64,000 bases of DNA from Polytrichum commune (Eukaryota > Streptophyta > Polytrichopsida > Polytrichales > Polytrichaceae). This document shows, in pieces, positions 35,607-47,900 of the stretch; position 1 is the first letter of the stretch, and the number at the start of each line of letters is the position of its first letter. The notes under the pieces were generated by a model. It did no database searches and was not told the origin of the DNA. It saw nothing but the letters and a program-made list of their open reading frames with translations. The stretch spans positions 43,229,554-43,293,553 of the forward strand of contig OX485803.1 in the NCBI GenBank assembly GCA_950295325.1, in the 5' to 3' direction. The translations under genes were made by a program, and so were the position numbers.

Positions 35607-36125
35607 GTAGTTTCCATTAAAATGAGAGTATGTTAAGCTGGGAAATCAACTCATATAGGTTGAGTCGACCTAAATGAGGACAATATTTTGTCAATTTAGG
35701 TTGAGTCGACCTAAATGAGGACATTATGTTGTCAATTTAGGTTGAGTCGACCTAAATGAGGACAATATTTTGTCAATTTAGGTTGAGTCAACCTAAATGA
35801 GGACATTATATTGTCAATTTAGGTTGAGTTGACCTAAATGAGGACAATTATGTTAGTTAATTTAGGTTGAGTCAACCTAAATGAGGACATTATGTTGTCA
35901 ATTTAGGTTGAGTCGGCCTAAATGAGGACAATTATGTTAGTTAATTTAGGTTGAGTCGACCTAAATGAGGACAATTATGTTAGTTAATTTAGGTTGAGTC
36001 GAACTAAATGAGGGCAATTATGTTAGTTAATTTAGGTTGAGTCGACCTAAATGAGGACAATATGTTGTCAATTTAGGTTGAGTCGATTTCCCAGCTTAAC
36101 ATACTCTCATTTTAATCGAAACTAC
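35607..36125. mobile_element. Fold-back-like element: 40-bp TIRs around 11 hairpin repeats
   Basis: Terminal inverted repeats at 35,608-35,647 and 36,085-36,124 match at 39 of 40 positions (TAGTTTC...CTGGGAAATC). Between them the motif GGTTGAGTC recurs 11 times, at 35,658, 35,699, 35,740, 35,781, 35,822, 35,865, 35,906, 35,949, 35,992, 36,035 and 36,076, with periods of 41 or 43 bp. Most units carry a small palindrome, ATTTAGGT-TGAGTCG-ACCTAAAT. Two unit types alternate in blocks (spacer ending TTTTGTCA/TGTTGTCA or TGTTAGTTA). No coding capacity and no clear target-site duplication. Confidence 0.85.
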
Positions 36126-36692
36126 GGCAAAATTTACGGCGGAAAATCAAATGTTATTTTTTTACTTGTACTCTACAACTTTCCAGTGGTTTTCATTTCA
36201 TTCTTGGATTAATAGCTTGCTTTATGTACTCTCAATTCACTGGAAAACTCTCATTTGAATGAATATTGTGTTTTATGACCAAACCACCAAATTCTGAATG
36301 TGATATTTGTTGCATGATTCTTAGTTAAGAAATAAAACATGAACCAAATAGCTAGAAGAATCCTCCTCCTCAATTGATCGTCCTCACTTGATGGTTGGAG
36401 ATAGTTGCAAGATCAATTGAACTAAAAGTATGAATTGAAACCAACATCAGCGCCCAATAGCAAGCACAATAATCTAATTGAACAATTAGTATTCTTATTA
36501 TTAGAATAAAATAATTAATTATTGTAATGAAATCTCAATGAAAAAGAGTGATAAAATGCTAACAGCATTGGCCAAGCTAAGGATCATGTAGAATGTGTTC
36601 TAGAGGTATAAGGTATATGACGCACTCAAAACTTGGTGTGATTGTCTACATATTAGTCTACAAATGGGTCCAAATAGAGAAAAGTGGACAAC
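36126..36692. other. Intergenic between two transposons, no gene seen
   Basis: AT-rich DNA with no recognisable feature. Confidence 0.5.
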
Positions 36693-36700
36693 TTGTGATC

Positions 36701-37251
36701 CACGGGTAGATCACTTAGTGCATTTTAAAAACGACGTGCGGCATAATATAGAGAGGATTAAAATCATTTGAAATAAAAATTATAAAGGAATTCCAAATAA
36801 TGAAGGGGCCATTAAATGTAGACAATCCCGTTATAAGTAAGTTAGATGGACATAAAACGTGGGCCATTATTTTTTTGTAAAATTAATATAGGGGCTGAAG
36901 ATAAGGATCCTAGAAGGTATGTTTAGTATGGTATGTAAATGGGTTTAGGACTCACGGGGATGAATGATAATTGGGATTTCCGTCTGTCCAAAAATGGATG
37001 AAGAGGGAACGCGCTGTCGTTGGGGTCGTCTTCTCCACGCTTTTATTACTTAAAAGGAATATAGAGTACAAAAAATTACAGTGACTTGGACAATATAAGT
37101 AATGGAAGGGTGCAAACAAATGGGCCATTTTTGAAATTTAAGTAATTATAGGGAGGCTTTAATTCAGCCCTTGAAGGTAAATAGCCCCAAAACAAAAAAA
37201 AACCCCAGCCGCACGTGGTGCACAAAAATGCCTTAGAGTGATCTACCCGTG
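36701..37251. mobile_element. Non-autonomous hAT-like MITE (551 bp) with 8-bp TSD
   Basis: The left end CACGGGTAGATCACT is the exact inverse of the right end AGTGATCTACCCGTG. Weaker matching continues inward to GACGTGCGGC / GCCGCACGTG, about 45 bp. The element is flanked by a direct repeat TTGTGATC at 36,693-36,700 and 37,252-37,259. An 8-bp duplication and a terminus starting CA-GGG are typical of hAT transposons. No transposase is encoded, so it would have depended on a helper. A 9-bp reading (TTGTGATCC), as for Mutator-like elements, is possible but fits the ends less well. Confidence 0.82.
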
Positions 37252-37259
37252 TTGTGATC

Positions 37260-40200
37260 CTTGCAAAGGTGCAAGTGAAATTGATTGAAAACTATGTACA
37301 AATTTTCAATGTTGTGAAAAAATCACAATAGTTCAAAAAATAAAATCAATTTACAAGGCCAGCCAATTTACGTTGACAGAAACAAGATAAAAAAAAAATG
37401 TACACATATTTCTAAAGGATGGTGTAACTAGTATGCAAGTAGGTGATATTGAGCAAGTGATTGTATGAAATTTGTTCAATATAAACAAACTAAGAATAAG
37501 GTTAACTTGATGGTTTTCTACCATTTTGTTGATGATGCCCTCAAAAGTTTAACGAATTCAAGGAATATGAAGAAAATTTTCAAGTTCAAAATATTTAAGG
37601 TCATGAAATTGAGCCATTTGCTTTTGAGCATTACATTTAATGATACTTTATGGAGATCTCATCTTGATATTCTATATTAAGGGTCTTAACATAATAAGAT
37701 AGGGCACCATGGAAAAAAATTCCAATTTAAGCGACATTTTGCTCCTACTTGTAGGCATTTGACTAGAACTTTATGGTTCTAGTAACCTAGAGCACTTTTT
37801 GATCCACTCAACCATGCTTGCACCCAAATCTTACCAATTCATGTGCACGGGTGTCACATGCTGGTACAATGTGGACCATACCAATACACTTACCAAATTT
37901 GAGACACATATATGGTCCACACGAGCAAATGTGGAAATATTATTCTATAACATGTGGTAGTGATAGCTTTTCTTTTTTTCCCATTTAGAAGCAGTAAAGT
38001 GCATCACACTTAATGTAAGATCGCATTCAATAGGCTCAAGTGTAGACATGTGGAGCTAGTGTACCATAGCATAGTAACAAAACATGTTGTAGTTCAAATC
38101 TTACCACCATCATTGCACTCCATGCATAGTGCAAACATGAATAATAAAGGTATGGGGGAAGTTACGCGAAAGTCAAGTTGTGGTACATGCAATTCTTCTA
38201 CATTGAATGAGCTTGAGATTTGTGGCAATTATGTTACGGGACTAATAAAAATTGACCCATGTCGATTTGTGGTTAATTGATCTTAATTTATTCTCTCAAC
38301 ATCAATACGGGACCTCTAATAATGCAACTCTTGCATACAACAATCAAATAAAGCGCAATTTGGTGCATTAGAATCCCTTTGCAATTGCTAATAGGAAACA
38401 CCTAGAATGTATCTTTCTAATAATAGTACATAAAATCAAATCTTAAAGCGATAGCACCTTCTACCTTATGATGCCTATCCTCTTCCATGAGTCGGGGTAA
38501 GTGATGACCACGGCGCCTACTGTCAAATGTACTTCAAGACTAATCTGTTGATTCGTTGGGAAACTCAATTGCACATATTTCCACCGTTTTTTAGGTGGAC
38601 TTAGGGGAGACAAAGCAACACCTCTCCCTTTCCTTAGCAACATCGATGGCCAAGAAAAGACGAATAACTTCACCCTTAAGGTATGTGGCCCTATTGTGGG
38701 CATTCCCAAACCCGCAAACAATCTTGGCCATTGATTTGGACTACAATTTGTTTCACATGGCTAGCAATTGCGAATCGCGTAGATTGTCAATCCAAGTCTT
38801 AGATTCAATGCAAAATTTGTAAGAAGTCGAATTGCAGAGATTCTCTTTCTCTTTTAAGTGATCACATAGGACCTCCTTCCAACGATATCAACTATTAAAC
38901 CCAGAACAATATCTAATTTCTAAGCAACTTCTCCAATCTCGTTAGTCTTATGTCTTCTTGATGTCCATTCTTGACTACAACCCTTGTCATACATATCACT
39001 CAAAACGAAACGAAACTTATACACTATTTGTCACTTAAAGATTATAAGAGTTCAATTAAGAGTTCACCACATAAGGCCCACATACCTTAAACTAACATAT
39101 ACCGGTACACGAATGTTGCCTTCTGTGATCGATTCTGGAACAGGGTTTTCGGGTTCATTATACTTTATTTTATTTTGTTTTAATTTAGTGTTCGATGTAC
39201 ATCTCTCTCTCTCTCTCTAGATTTGACTTTCATCAACATGACAAAATGAAAAGTCGGATAGCCTCATCGTCCAAGGGCCGTCCGGGCCCGATGTTGTAAC
39301 TCGTGTACTTTCATCTGGCCCCCTTTTTGTGTTTTTGGTAGTTGGACCGGAGACCGAGCTTGGGGGCCGGGGTTGGCCCATAATCTATTCTATTGGACTC
39401 AAATTCCTATCCAAAGTGTTATGACACTACCGTCGATGATTGTGTGTCTGTAGACCCAATCTCGTCATCATGGTATACATAAGATATCATGTTGCCGATG
39501 ACGCCTTGTTGTTAAGGACACCTCGTTGTCATAGGATGGCAACTAGGTATGATGCATAATGGTGCATTTCTTATTTATTGGCTCTGTCTGTAGGACAAAG
39601 ACTATGCATCAACTTCTTCGTTTCAAGAGCAAATTTCCTAACCACTTTGTGTTCACACTTGGATGTTACTTGTTCTTGTTATTTTTGGTCCACTTTATGT
39701 AATGTGGATGTTAACTATAGTTTATATATATATATAAGTGCTCCCTAAAATGCATTGAAAGAAATCTAATTACCTATAGTTATTTCGGCAGTTCTTGATT
39801 ATTTATTTTAAAAATCTCGGGTGATAAATGAGTAGCTTCAATCCGTGACCCATATTTGAGAAGAAGGTGCACAAAATCCAAGAAAGGTTTGGTATAGTGA
39901 ATAGCCATAAATTGGCATGAGCAAAGTGGACAACTACAATTGTAATCTTTCATAATAAAGAACAGAGCCTCACGGTTCTACCGTTTTCTTGTTAATTTTA
40001 AAATACACATTTTAAAATACATTTCAAAATACTCGGCAAATTTTGAGGCATTTTTAATGTTTTTATTATTATAAATTCATGACTACAGTCAGTCCAGGCC
40101 AATAGGACAAATATAGACACGCTCAACTTTGCCAATTGTTCCATATTACCATATAGCATTAGTACATTCAAACTCAATGGTGATGTCTGAGCCTTTGAAT

Positions 40201-40511
40201 GTTGCCACACGAATTGACAAATATTGGAATACCACCATACCACATGGCACACCGGACAAGTCGTGAATGGTGGTTTGCATTTGCAATGTCTTCATTTTGG
40301 GATCAATACTTGGGCAGAGAAGAGCTCGAAAAAAATGATCTCGGAAGAGGGGAATGTTTTCGACAATGATTTGCCATAAAGGACCTCACGGATTGATGTC
40401 TTTGATGATTTTCAAATTTAAAAAACATAAAGAAAAATATTTTAAAATATTTAGAAAAGCATTTTATAATGCCGTCTCCGACCTCTAGAATAAAAAATTC
40501 AACACTAATGG
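37260..40511. other. Intergenic, no gene seen
   Basis: AT-rich, with a (CT)n run near 39,203-39,220, a (TA)n run near 39,725-39,737 and a GC-richer patch at 39,268-39,375. Open frames at 38,461-38,822 on both strands were considered but show no known domain. Confidence 0.5.
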
Positions 40512-40682
40512 TGCCCCATCATCTTAGGAGGTGGTGATGATCAAAGACCTTAAATGAACACCGAGGTTGAGAGGGAAGAGAATAAAACTCTCGGTCTTGC
40601 TCTCTAGCTCTCAAGGATTATGCAATCTTATTTGCATGATGTGCTTCTCATTTTGTATACATTTTGTATATGTTTTGTAACA
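40512..40682 (+). repeat. 5' LTR
   Basis: 171 bp, TG...CA. Differs from the 3' LTR by scattered substitutions and a few small indels; for example, a 3' LTR segment near 42,024 has extra bases. Confidence 0.88.
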
Positions 40683-41012
40683 TGTTATCAGCACGGGGCT
40701 CGAAACAACGAAGTTGTGATTTTGTAGTGAATTTTTGTTGAACGGTATTCTTGTTGACTGTTGTGAGGTGAAGGAAGGAAATGTACAACCAAATATGGTG
40801 TTGTGATATGAAAGAGAGGAGGATGTAGCGAAATATAGTATAGAAGTATAGAGCGTGTATGATATTTTCGTATAGGATTTGTAGCACTAAATTTAGATTT
40901 AAAAATTTGTTGTCTCTTTGAAGCCACTAGTGTTTTAGAGAGATGAAAAATGGTTTAAGATGATATCACACAATATAGATTATGATTCTAGAGGCAAAAT
41001 GACGCACCTAGC

Positions 41013-41880
41013 AAATTTAAGTTTTCTTCCCTTGCACTTGATGGAGAGAATTACTTCATTTGGGCCCTTAATGCCAAATTACATCTACAGGCACGCAACC
41101 TTGTGAAGAAAATAGAGGAAACAATTTTAGAAATTCCTACGGATCATCATGATGCTCAAATAGTAGTTTTCATGCGATGTTATTTCAATCCAACATTGCA
41201 ATTGCAGTATCTTTCTGTGATGTCAACTTATGCTTTGTGGGTATTATTTTAAAATTAATTCAATTACCAACAAATAATAATTTTTCCAAATGCTCATTAC
41301 GATTGGATATATCTTCGAGTTCAAGATTATCCAACCATAGCCGAGTACAACACTGAAATGTATAAGATAGCATCCTAACTATCTTTGTGTGATGAACCGA
41401 TTGATGATGTGAAGATGATAGAAAAAACTTAGTCTACGTATCATGCTGCCAATATTATATTTGCTCAACACTATCGACATATGCGATACTCTAAATATGC
41501 AGATCTCATGTCAGTGTTATTACTTGTTGAGAAGAAGAATGAGTTATTGCTAATGAACCATGGAGAACGATCTACTGGAACACTTATTATGCAAATTCAT
41601 GTAACATACGTACCAACGACGCGGTTCATGTTCTAAGGATCGAGGAGAAGACCAAAATTGGAGAAAATGAACTGAATACCAATGCAAAGGGAAATTTAAG
41701 GAGCATGTACACGACCCGTTTCACAATCTTTACAGAAGGGTTGTTTTTTGGAATCATCATCTACACGACTAATTTTTCAAAATATTCGTACGTATTTTAA
41801 GTATGGGACCAAGGGTCACATTGCCAAAAATTGTAAGACTGCCCTTCACCTTATAAAACTTTACAAGGAACACGGCGAGT
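41013..41880 (+). pseudogene. Decayed Copia-type gag
   Basis: One frame reads KFKFSSLALDGENYFIWALN, then KLHLQARNL, to a stop at 41,250. A later frame gives RVQDYPTIAEYNTEMYKIAS, then, past stops at positions where Gln and Leu would be expected, DEPIDDVKMIEKT, STYHAANIIFAQHYRHM and YADLMSVLLLVEKKNELL. Near the end, FKYGTKGHIAKNCKT is a CCHC zinc knuckle in which early Cys positions are changed (the Tyr codon TAT is one base from a Cys codon). These blocks match the gag of plant Copia elements of the type whose gag begins LxGxNYxxW. Confidence 0.82.
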
Positions 41881-41964
41881 GATATACACGCTACACATTA
41901 GGAGCACGTGGAGATGTCATACGATGAAACAATGACAAACCCATTTGGAGATATGTAGGTATAG

Positions 41965-42141
41965 TGCCCCATCATCTTAGGAGGTGGTAATGATCAAAGA
42001 CCTTAAATGGACACCGAGGTTGAGAGAGAAGAGAAATTCAATAGAACTCTTGGCCTTGCTCTCTAGCTCTCAAGGATTATGCAATCTTGCTTGCATGACG
42101 TGCCTCTCATTTTGTATACATTTTGTACCCGTTTTGTAACA
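41965..42141 (+). repeat. 3' LTR
   Basis: 177 bp, TG...CA, preceded by GGAGATATGTAGGTATAG, a weak polypurine tract. A 12-base G run lies shortly beyond the element (42,209-42,220). Confidence 0.88.
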
Positions 42142-42589
42142 CAAAGGAACCACGCAATGTAAATTCGGGAGAGAGGGAACTAGTGAATATGAACGTACCT
42201 CTCATCCTGGGGGGGGGGGGCAGTGTGTTAAAAAGTTAAGGATATATATGCAAACAACCACTATTTTATAAGGGGGTATTACTTTCAATTCTCTTCTTTT
42301 TTTCACATGCTATCATTATGTAAATTTCTACTTTGGGTTAATAGAAAAATGACTTGCATTACTTATAATTCCAAATTACCTATTATTCCATACCCTATAG
42401 TACTTTAAAGATGTCCAATGCCATTTTTGATACCCTATATTACTCTTAAGTCCATTTATAATTTTTAGCCCTCATGTTTTTAAAATACCCTATCATTTGT
42501 TCGCACGTATATTGCTACTCCAACCAATGACTACCCCCCCCCCCGAGCTCTCATCCATTCATCCAACGTGTAGACTTGATCTCCTATAG

Positions 42590-42845
42590 GATTTGTTGCC
42601 AATTTATCTCAAATGACTTCGCCGAGTAATCTAATTCAAGGTCTTAAAAGCGATGTTGATTATCGCAATTAGTGCATGTTACTATCCAGAGTTACGCAGT
42701 GCTATAACTATTCAATGAGAGTGTAATATTTTACCAAGCTGAAAGTCATTGATGTTCTATAATGTCCAGACAAGTTATTCAAACTTTCGATAGTAAAACT
42801 TTAACTCCTGAGCAAGACGTTATTGCACTGCATAACTTTGGAGGG
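42590..42845. mobile_element. MITE-like element, family A, inverted copy
   Basis: GTTGCCAATTTATCTCAAATGACTT leads into CAGAGTTACGCAGTGC and ends with the inverse GCACTGCATAACTTTGG. The core TATAATGTCCAGACAAGTTATTCAA is the reverse complement of the core in the copies at 42,971 and 53,058. An 11-base C run (42,534-42,544) lies just outside. Confidence 0.55.
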
Positions 42846-42970
42846 AGTTTTTAGGCCCGTACGAATCTCATCCATTCTTTCCGGAACCTTCCTGAGTCAT
42901 CAAAGTTCCACTATGTTACCACATGCTGGGAGTGGGACTCACGTTCTACAACAGACAACCCCACTACAAT

Positions 42971-43223
42971 ACACCGTTTACGGTATCCAATGTCACTTAC
43001 TGATTGGAAATTATGCAATGTAATGCAATGCAATTCAATTCAGTGCAATAGAACTTTATATTTGGGAGCTCAATTTCTAGTCGCGAAAGTTGAATAGGTT
43101 GTTTGGACATTCGAGAACGTAACTGACTTTGCTTGGAGTACAATATTGCATTATTGATAAAAAAAATTCACAGGCACTGCATAACAACGAATCGTAAGTG
43201 ACACTAAACACCATAAACGGTGT
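42971..43223. mobile_element. MITE-like element, family A, copy with intact ends
   Basis: Left ACACCGTTTACGG...TGTCACTTAC and right GTAAGTGACAC...CCATAAACGGTGT form an inverted pair of about 30 bp, with further pairing inward (TTATGCAATG against CACTGCATAA). 253 bp, no coding capacity. Core GTTGAATAGGTTGTTTGGAC. A second copy with ends lies at 53,058-53,275. Confidence 0.7.
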
Positions 43224-44663
43224 AGACCTTTGATCATGAATTCTACTATCAGCTCTACTTTACCTAGTATACTTAGAATGATTGATTAAATAACACATAC
43301 ACAGGCAACAGTACGTTCGTACAGTGCTGCTTCTACAACATCATATAAAATAATTTATAAGTTACAACGTGCAGATAAACACTGAGGGAAACACATCGTC
43401 CATTAAGCCTGACGATTTAAAATAGTCATATCTTCCTTCAAAGTCTGACTGTTCCTGTCCTTGTGACCTGTAGTAGCTTCGCAACAAAATTTGTTTAAGC
43501 AATCGAATCTCGAAGTTCGAATCTCAAGCTAGTCGAAACTGTGGATGAAACCATGCAACCCATTCCGAACCTATGCAAAGATTCTTCGTATTGAAGAGGC
43601 CCAGCAACCCCGGGTCTCTAGGCTTAAACCCTTAAAGCACGTGGGGATCTCCACATCTACGCCCATCTACACAATTTTATACAGGCTTCACCAAGTTCAT
43701 ACACCATAGTTTTATATGCTTGTGTGTTTGGAGCCTTACTTTAATACACGCTGTGTTATGTCACCGAGAATACACAACTGTACACTTTTTACTAGACACT
43801 GATGATCGAAATACATCAACGTGTGTGTTTGCATCCGAGGGCATCCATGTTTGCGTATTGGAACCTCAGATCTTCGGTGACATCGAAGTATGTTTTTCCA
43901 CTCGTTCGAATAATGTCACTTGAAGAGTACGTTGGTCTTCGATAGGGTGACGTTTTGACACGAGTAACGAACGATGCGCTAGTTTTTGCTTGGAGAGGTC
44001 CAGTTTGGGTCTTGTCGACGCTTCACGAGTCGAGTTACCCATGGACTGTCTGTCTTACCGTATCGTTCATCTCTTCACTCCTCACATCACATGCCAAAAT
44101 GTGAAACACGATTCCTTCTCCAAAAGAATACTTGTGGCGATCGGCAAGTGGACGCAGAAACCACCACAACAGGAGGATTTTGAGGAGAGACTGCCTATTT
44201 TTGACCACCGTCCAAGTCCCAAATTTGTAACGTAGTGTGGATTGTGGCCTACCACACTCATAACCAGGAAGCTCTTGTGCCCATGCGACGATGCTGCGTA
44301 GTAGTATAACGCCAAGAAAGATTTGGGGATTTTTTGATTTTTTGATTTATTTTTTTTCCTTTTCGTTTTCCTTTTCGTTTTCCTGTGGAATTGGTGAAAG
44401 TAAGATTGGTAGTATTATCCAGCAAGTTAACCAAGCTCAGCTCGACGTCGTACAAAGCCCCATTGCTTTGAAACAGGGAGCATCAGCAACTTTCTTAGAA
44501 GGCCTCCCCAAAGTGGCCACAGGCGGTGCCGCTTTCCAACGGTAATTTCCTCCTCAGGCCCTTTTAACTTTACGACGGATGGCAAGGGCCCCCATGTTCC
44601 TGCAAGGGCCGGTTTGGTTTCCTAACACCTACTGAGGGCATACTAGTGTAAAACATTGTCCCT
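43224..44663. other. Intergenic; one exon-like open frame
   Basis: No full gene. An open, codon-like stretch at 44,423-44,541 is bounded by CAG and GT (see findings). T-rich TTTTCCTTTTCG repeats precede it at about 44,330-44,385. Confidence 0.4.
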
Positions 44664-44910
44664 ACTTATAGGTTAGTTGCCGATTCATCCCAATTCAAGC
44701 AGCTCACTAAACTACGCTAATTATTTCAACTGGTGTATGTTACTGTTTGGAATTATGCAGTGTGAAAAGCCTTATTCGAGAGGTCAACTTTTTCCTGCTA
44801 TCAAAAGTTCAATAAGTTGTTCGGACATTGTAGAACATATGTAAATGACTTTGTTTGGTAACATATTACATTCTTATTAAACAATCATAGCACTACGGAA
44901 CTCCGATAAT
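44664..44910. mobile_element. MITE-like element, family A, partial copy
   Basis: Contains GTTGCCGATTCATCCCAATT, GGTGTATGTTACTGTTTGGA, ATTATGCAGTG and TTCGGACATTGTAGAACATA in family order. The terminal repeat on the right is degraded. Confidence 0.5.
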
Positions 44911-47900
44911 TCGTGTAGATTAATTTGGGGGTTTCGATTCCTATTTAAGGGTTAATTCAACTGAAATAATATAGTAGCAATGATCATTTTCAACCTCCAC
45001 TCCCCCTTGATAGGTGTGGTGAACATTCTCCCTCCACCAACCATGTCCAAGGTGGACAACATGTCACTTATATTACACCATTTCTTTTTCCCTTCCTTTC
45101 AAAAAACAATCTGTCATCGTAACTAGCTAGCATCATGTATAAGAACGCACATGAGACGGACTAAGTATGGGGGCGAGTTAGGGTTTTAACTAGACTCCCT
45201 TTAATTACCTCGGTAATGTTGGTGGGGGGCCAGCTCAAAGAAAGAGGTGGCTATCTAGCCATGGCCGGAAGGTCCTTCACTATTGCGAGCCGCCACCTCC
45301 TTCATACATATGATTGGAAAAATCATTTCCTTGCATGCTGGCACGTTCTTTTTTAGACACATACTCCGCGACTAGAAGCGGTGATGATGCCCATGAGTGC
45401 CTGTGTGTCTCATTTCCCGCGTTTTGTGGAGCTTCAACTTCTTTAGCCTTGACAAGTGTCAAGTAATTTGATTACCGGGAAGTCTCTAGTATGGCACACG
45501 AAGAAGTACGTATTCCCAAACCTACCGATACTATCTACGACGATTGTAGATTTTGGGTTTCTTCAAATTATGATATTGGTACCTAGTAGTAGTAGTAGTA
45601 CTAGTGGTGGTGGTGTTGGTTTTGAAGGTGATGTGTTGGTTTTGGGTGTGCCGACTTTACATGGCGGTAGCGTGCTTCGGATATTCGCTTTCGACCGAGT
45701 TGTCGGTCTTATGATTCGATCACTCGACATCACCGACATGGCATCCGCATGTGTGGGGAGAATTCACATTTTGAAATATAAAGCATTCCTTGTGGTCGTA
45801 TGTGGGGTTTGAAGACCTCCAAATGCACATAACTAATCATGATGTGACCTTCAACCGACATGTATCATATGGCGTGGCGCACATTGGTTAGGTAGGTAAC
45901 ATTGGACACTGTGCGGTTTCCTTTTCCTATAGTAGAGGGGCGCTCCACTTCATCTTTATTAGTGCCATGTATGTAGTCTCCACAGGAGAAACAAGTGAGT
46001 CTCAACCAATGTGAACACGACACGTGGCAAATTTGTGAAGGACTTTATTAAAAAAAATTGTCAAATAAGAGAGCGTTTGATCCAACACTTTGAGTGCAGC
46101 TGAAACATGTTTTCCACATGGGAGTTTATAACGTTGCACCTTATGGGATAACAACATGTGGGAAAATTTCTTCGGGATATTTTTAGAATTTATATTTGTA
46201 TATGTATGTATATGCATGTATGTATGTCAAACCCAATAGCCAACTACAATATATGATTGAATCCCTTTGTTCGTCAAGTCATGTTTGAAAACCGAGTTGT
46301 AAAGGACACCAATAACATGATGCAACTTAACCCTAAGTATTCACAATGGCCGTAGTTGTTAACTGTCATTGACAACCATTTAAGTTGAAGATGGAAATGA
46401 TAAGAACCCTTATAGTTTGGAATTTCTTTTTAACAAAATAAAACATGAATAACCCAAATTTTCATCTAATCATTCTATCCCAAGTTACTATAATGATATT
46501 AGGTTTGCACACTTCTAACATGGATGTCACAAATCATAAGCCGCGTCGTGACTCCACAAGACATGTGGATGCTATTTCATTACGTTTCTTCACCAAACAC
46601 TCGTGATTGATTGGTGTCTGGTTTGGTGAGGATCAAAAAACAAACACCACAAATACACATATTCAAAAAAGAAATTGCACTACGTCTCCAAGATTTACTA
46701 ACTACTCAACACTCATCAGTAAACACAACTAGAAAAACAAACATGTGTATTCAATTAAAGAATCAACAAACATGCACTTCCGATCCGATTTTGCAGATGA
46801 ATTCAACATAGGTTTGCTAACCTGCAACAACCGTTCCTTCCATTTCCATCTGTGACTTTTCGGTTTTTGATTGTTTTGTAAATCTAATCAATAGAAGTTG
46901 GAGACTCAACATGAACAACAAACCGAATAACATCCAGATAGATACCTTCCTCACTTTGTCTGTACGTTGAGGAAGAACAAACCTGCGGCAGCTTCACATG
47001 CATTTGTTGCAAGGCCGATATTTTTTAAAACACATCCTCCAGAATCATACTCACGGCTTTGGTAGCTATCCATGCATGAGCCTTGAGGTATAAAAGGATG
47101 AAGTCGAAAGGATGGAGTAGTGGCGTCTTTCTATAAGCTCGTACGATTGACTTCAATCGACAAAGATTGTAAAGAGCATGTACTTACAGTTTACAAACTT
47201 CTTATCGACTGGGCCACATCTATGGTCAGCTTGCAGCTACTGTATACTTTTTTTCTTTTCTTTTGTTTTTGTTTTTTGTAGCTGTCTAACTTGGTGGCTC
47301 GATCACCACCCATTTCGAGGCTTCCAATGAGTGACAAAGTCTGTGTGACCTTGTGCAGAGTGAGGAATTGGTTTTTGTCACTCCCATGCAAGATACATGC
47401 TTCGCTTCTGCAAATGGGTTACATATCACTACAAGGAAAACAGGTCGTTGCGAATGTGTTTTTGTGTTTTTGTTACGAGGTATATTTTAGGTATCAAATT
47501 GTATTACCATGATAGACTTCACAGTCTGGAATTTTATTGTTGTAGTGGCGAAGAACCAATGATGACGATATGTGGTCCTTATGGTTTGTATATATGTATA
47601 CTATTTAGATATCATTTGTAGGAACCAAACTAGGTGTATGTAAAAATTCAGGACATGAATGAGTGATGGGAGCGTGGGTTGGGTTGGGGTGGGGGTGTGG
47701 GTGTTATGTTCGTATGCAACAACTATCACTATCAATATGTGAGATCTAGATGATTGTGAGTCTTACGTCGGTGAAAGAAGGATACAAAGCTACCCTTATG
47801 GTAATTTTGTAGGTTCTTTTTAGTGATGTAGGACGATTTCCTAGGATTGGTACATATGTCCTTATGGAAAAACGTGACTCCCTTCACGTTTGTTGCCGAT

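Larger units (their letters stand above)
40512..42141 (+). mobile_element. Gag-only LTR retrotransposon (Copia-type, TR-GAG-like)
   Basis: Direct repeats at 40,512-40,682 (171 bp) and 41,965-42,141 (177 bp) both start TGCCCCATCATC and end TTTTGTAACA, i.e. TG...CA. Directly after the 5' LTR comes TGTTATCAGCACGGGGCTC, which I take as the primer-binding region; TTATCAGCACG is familiar from plant Copia elements. The interior holds only a decayed gag. No protease, integrase, reverse transcriptase or RNase H is present. Total 1630 bp. Flanking 5-mers (AATGG, CAAAG) do not match, so the target-site duplication is lost or the ends have changed. Size and content fit the class called TR-GAG. Confidence 0.88.

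Noticed and set aside
35650-36085. CRISPR-like array (regular repeats with spacers)
   Set aside because: The spacers are near-identical and the whole array sits inside transposon-like inverted ends in plant DNA; it is a tandem repeat.
38461-38822. Overlapping open frames on both strands
   Set aside because: Neither translation resembles a known family; frames of this length are expected occasionally in 64 kb.
43490-43540. GAAGTTCGAATCTC, another T-arm-like motif
   Set aside because: No A box at the right distance and no acceptor stem.
45456-45812. 118-codon open frame
   Set aside because: Ser/Gly/Val-rich over a TAG/TGG microsatellite, with no known motif and no splice or promoter context.
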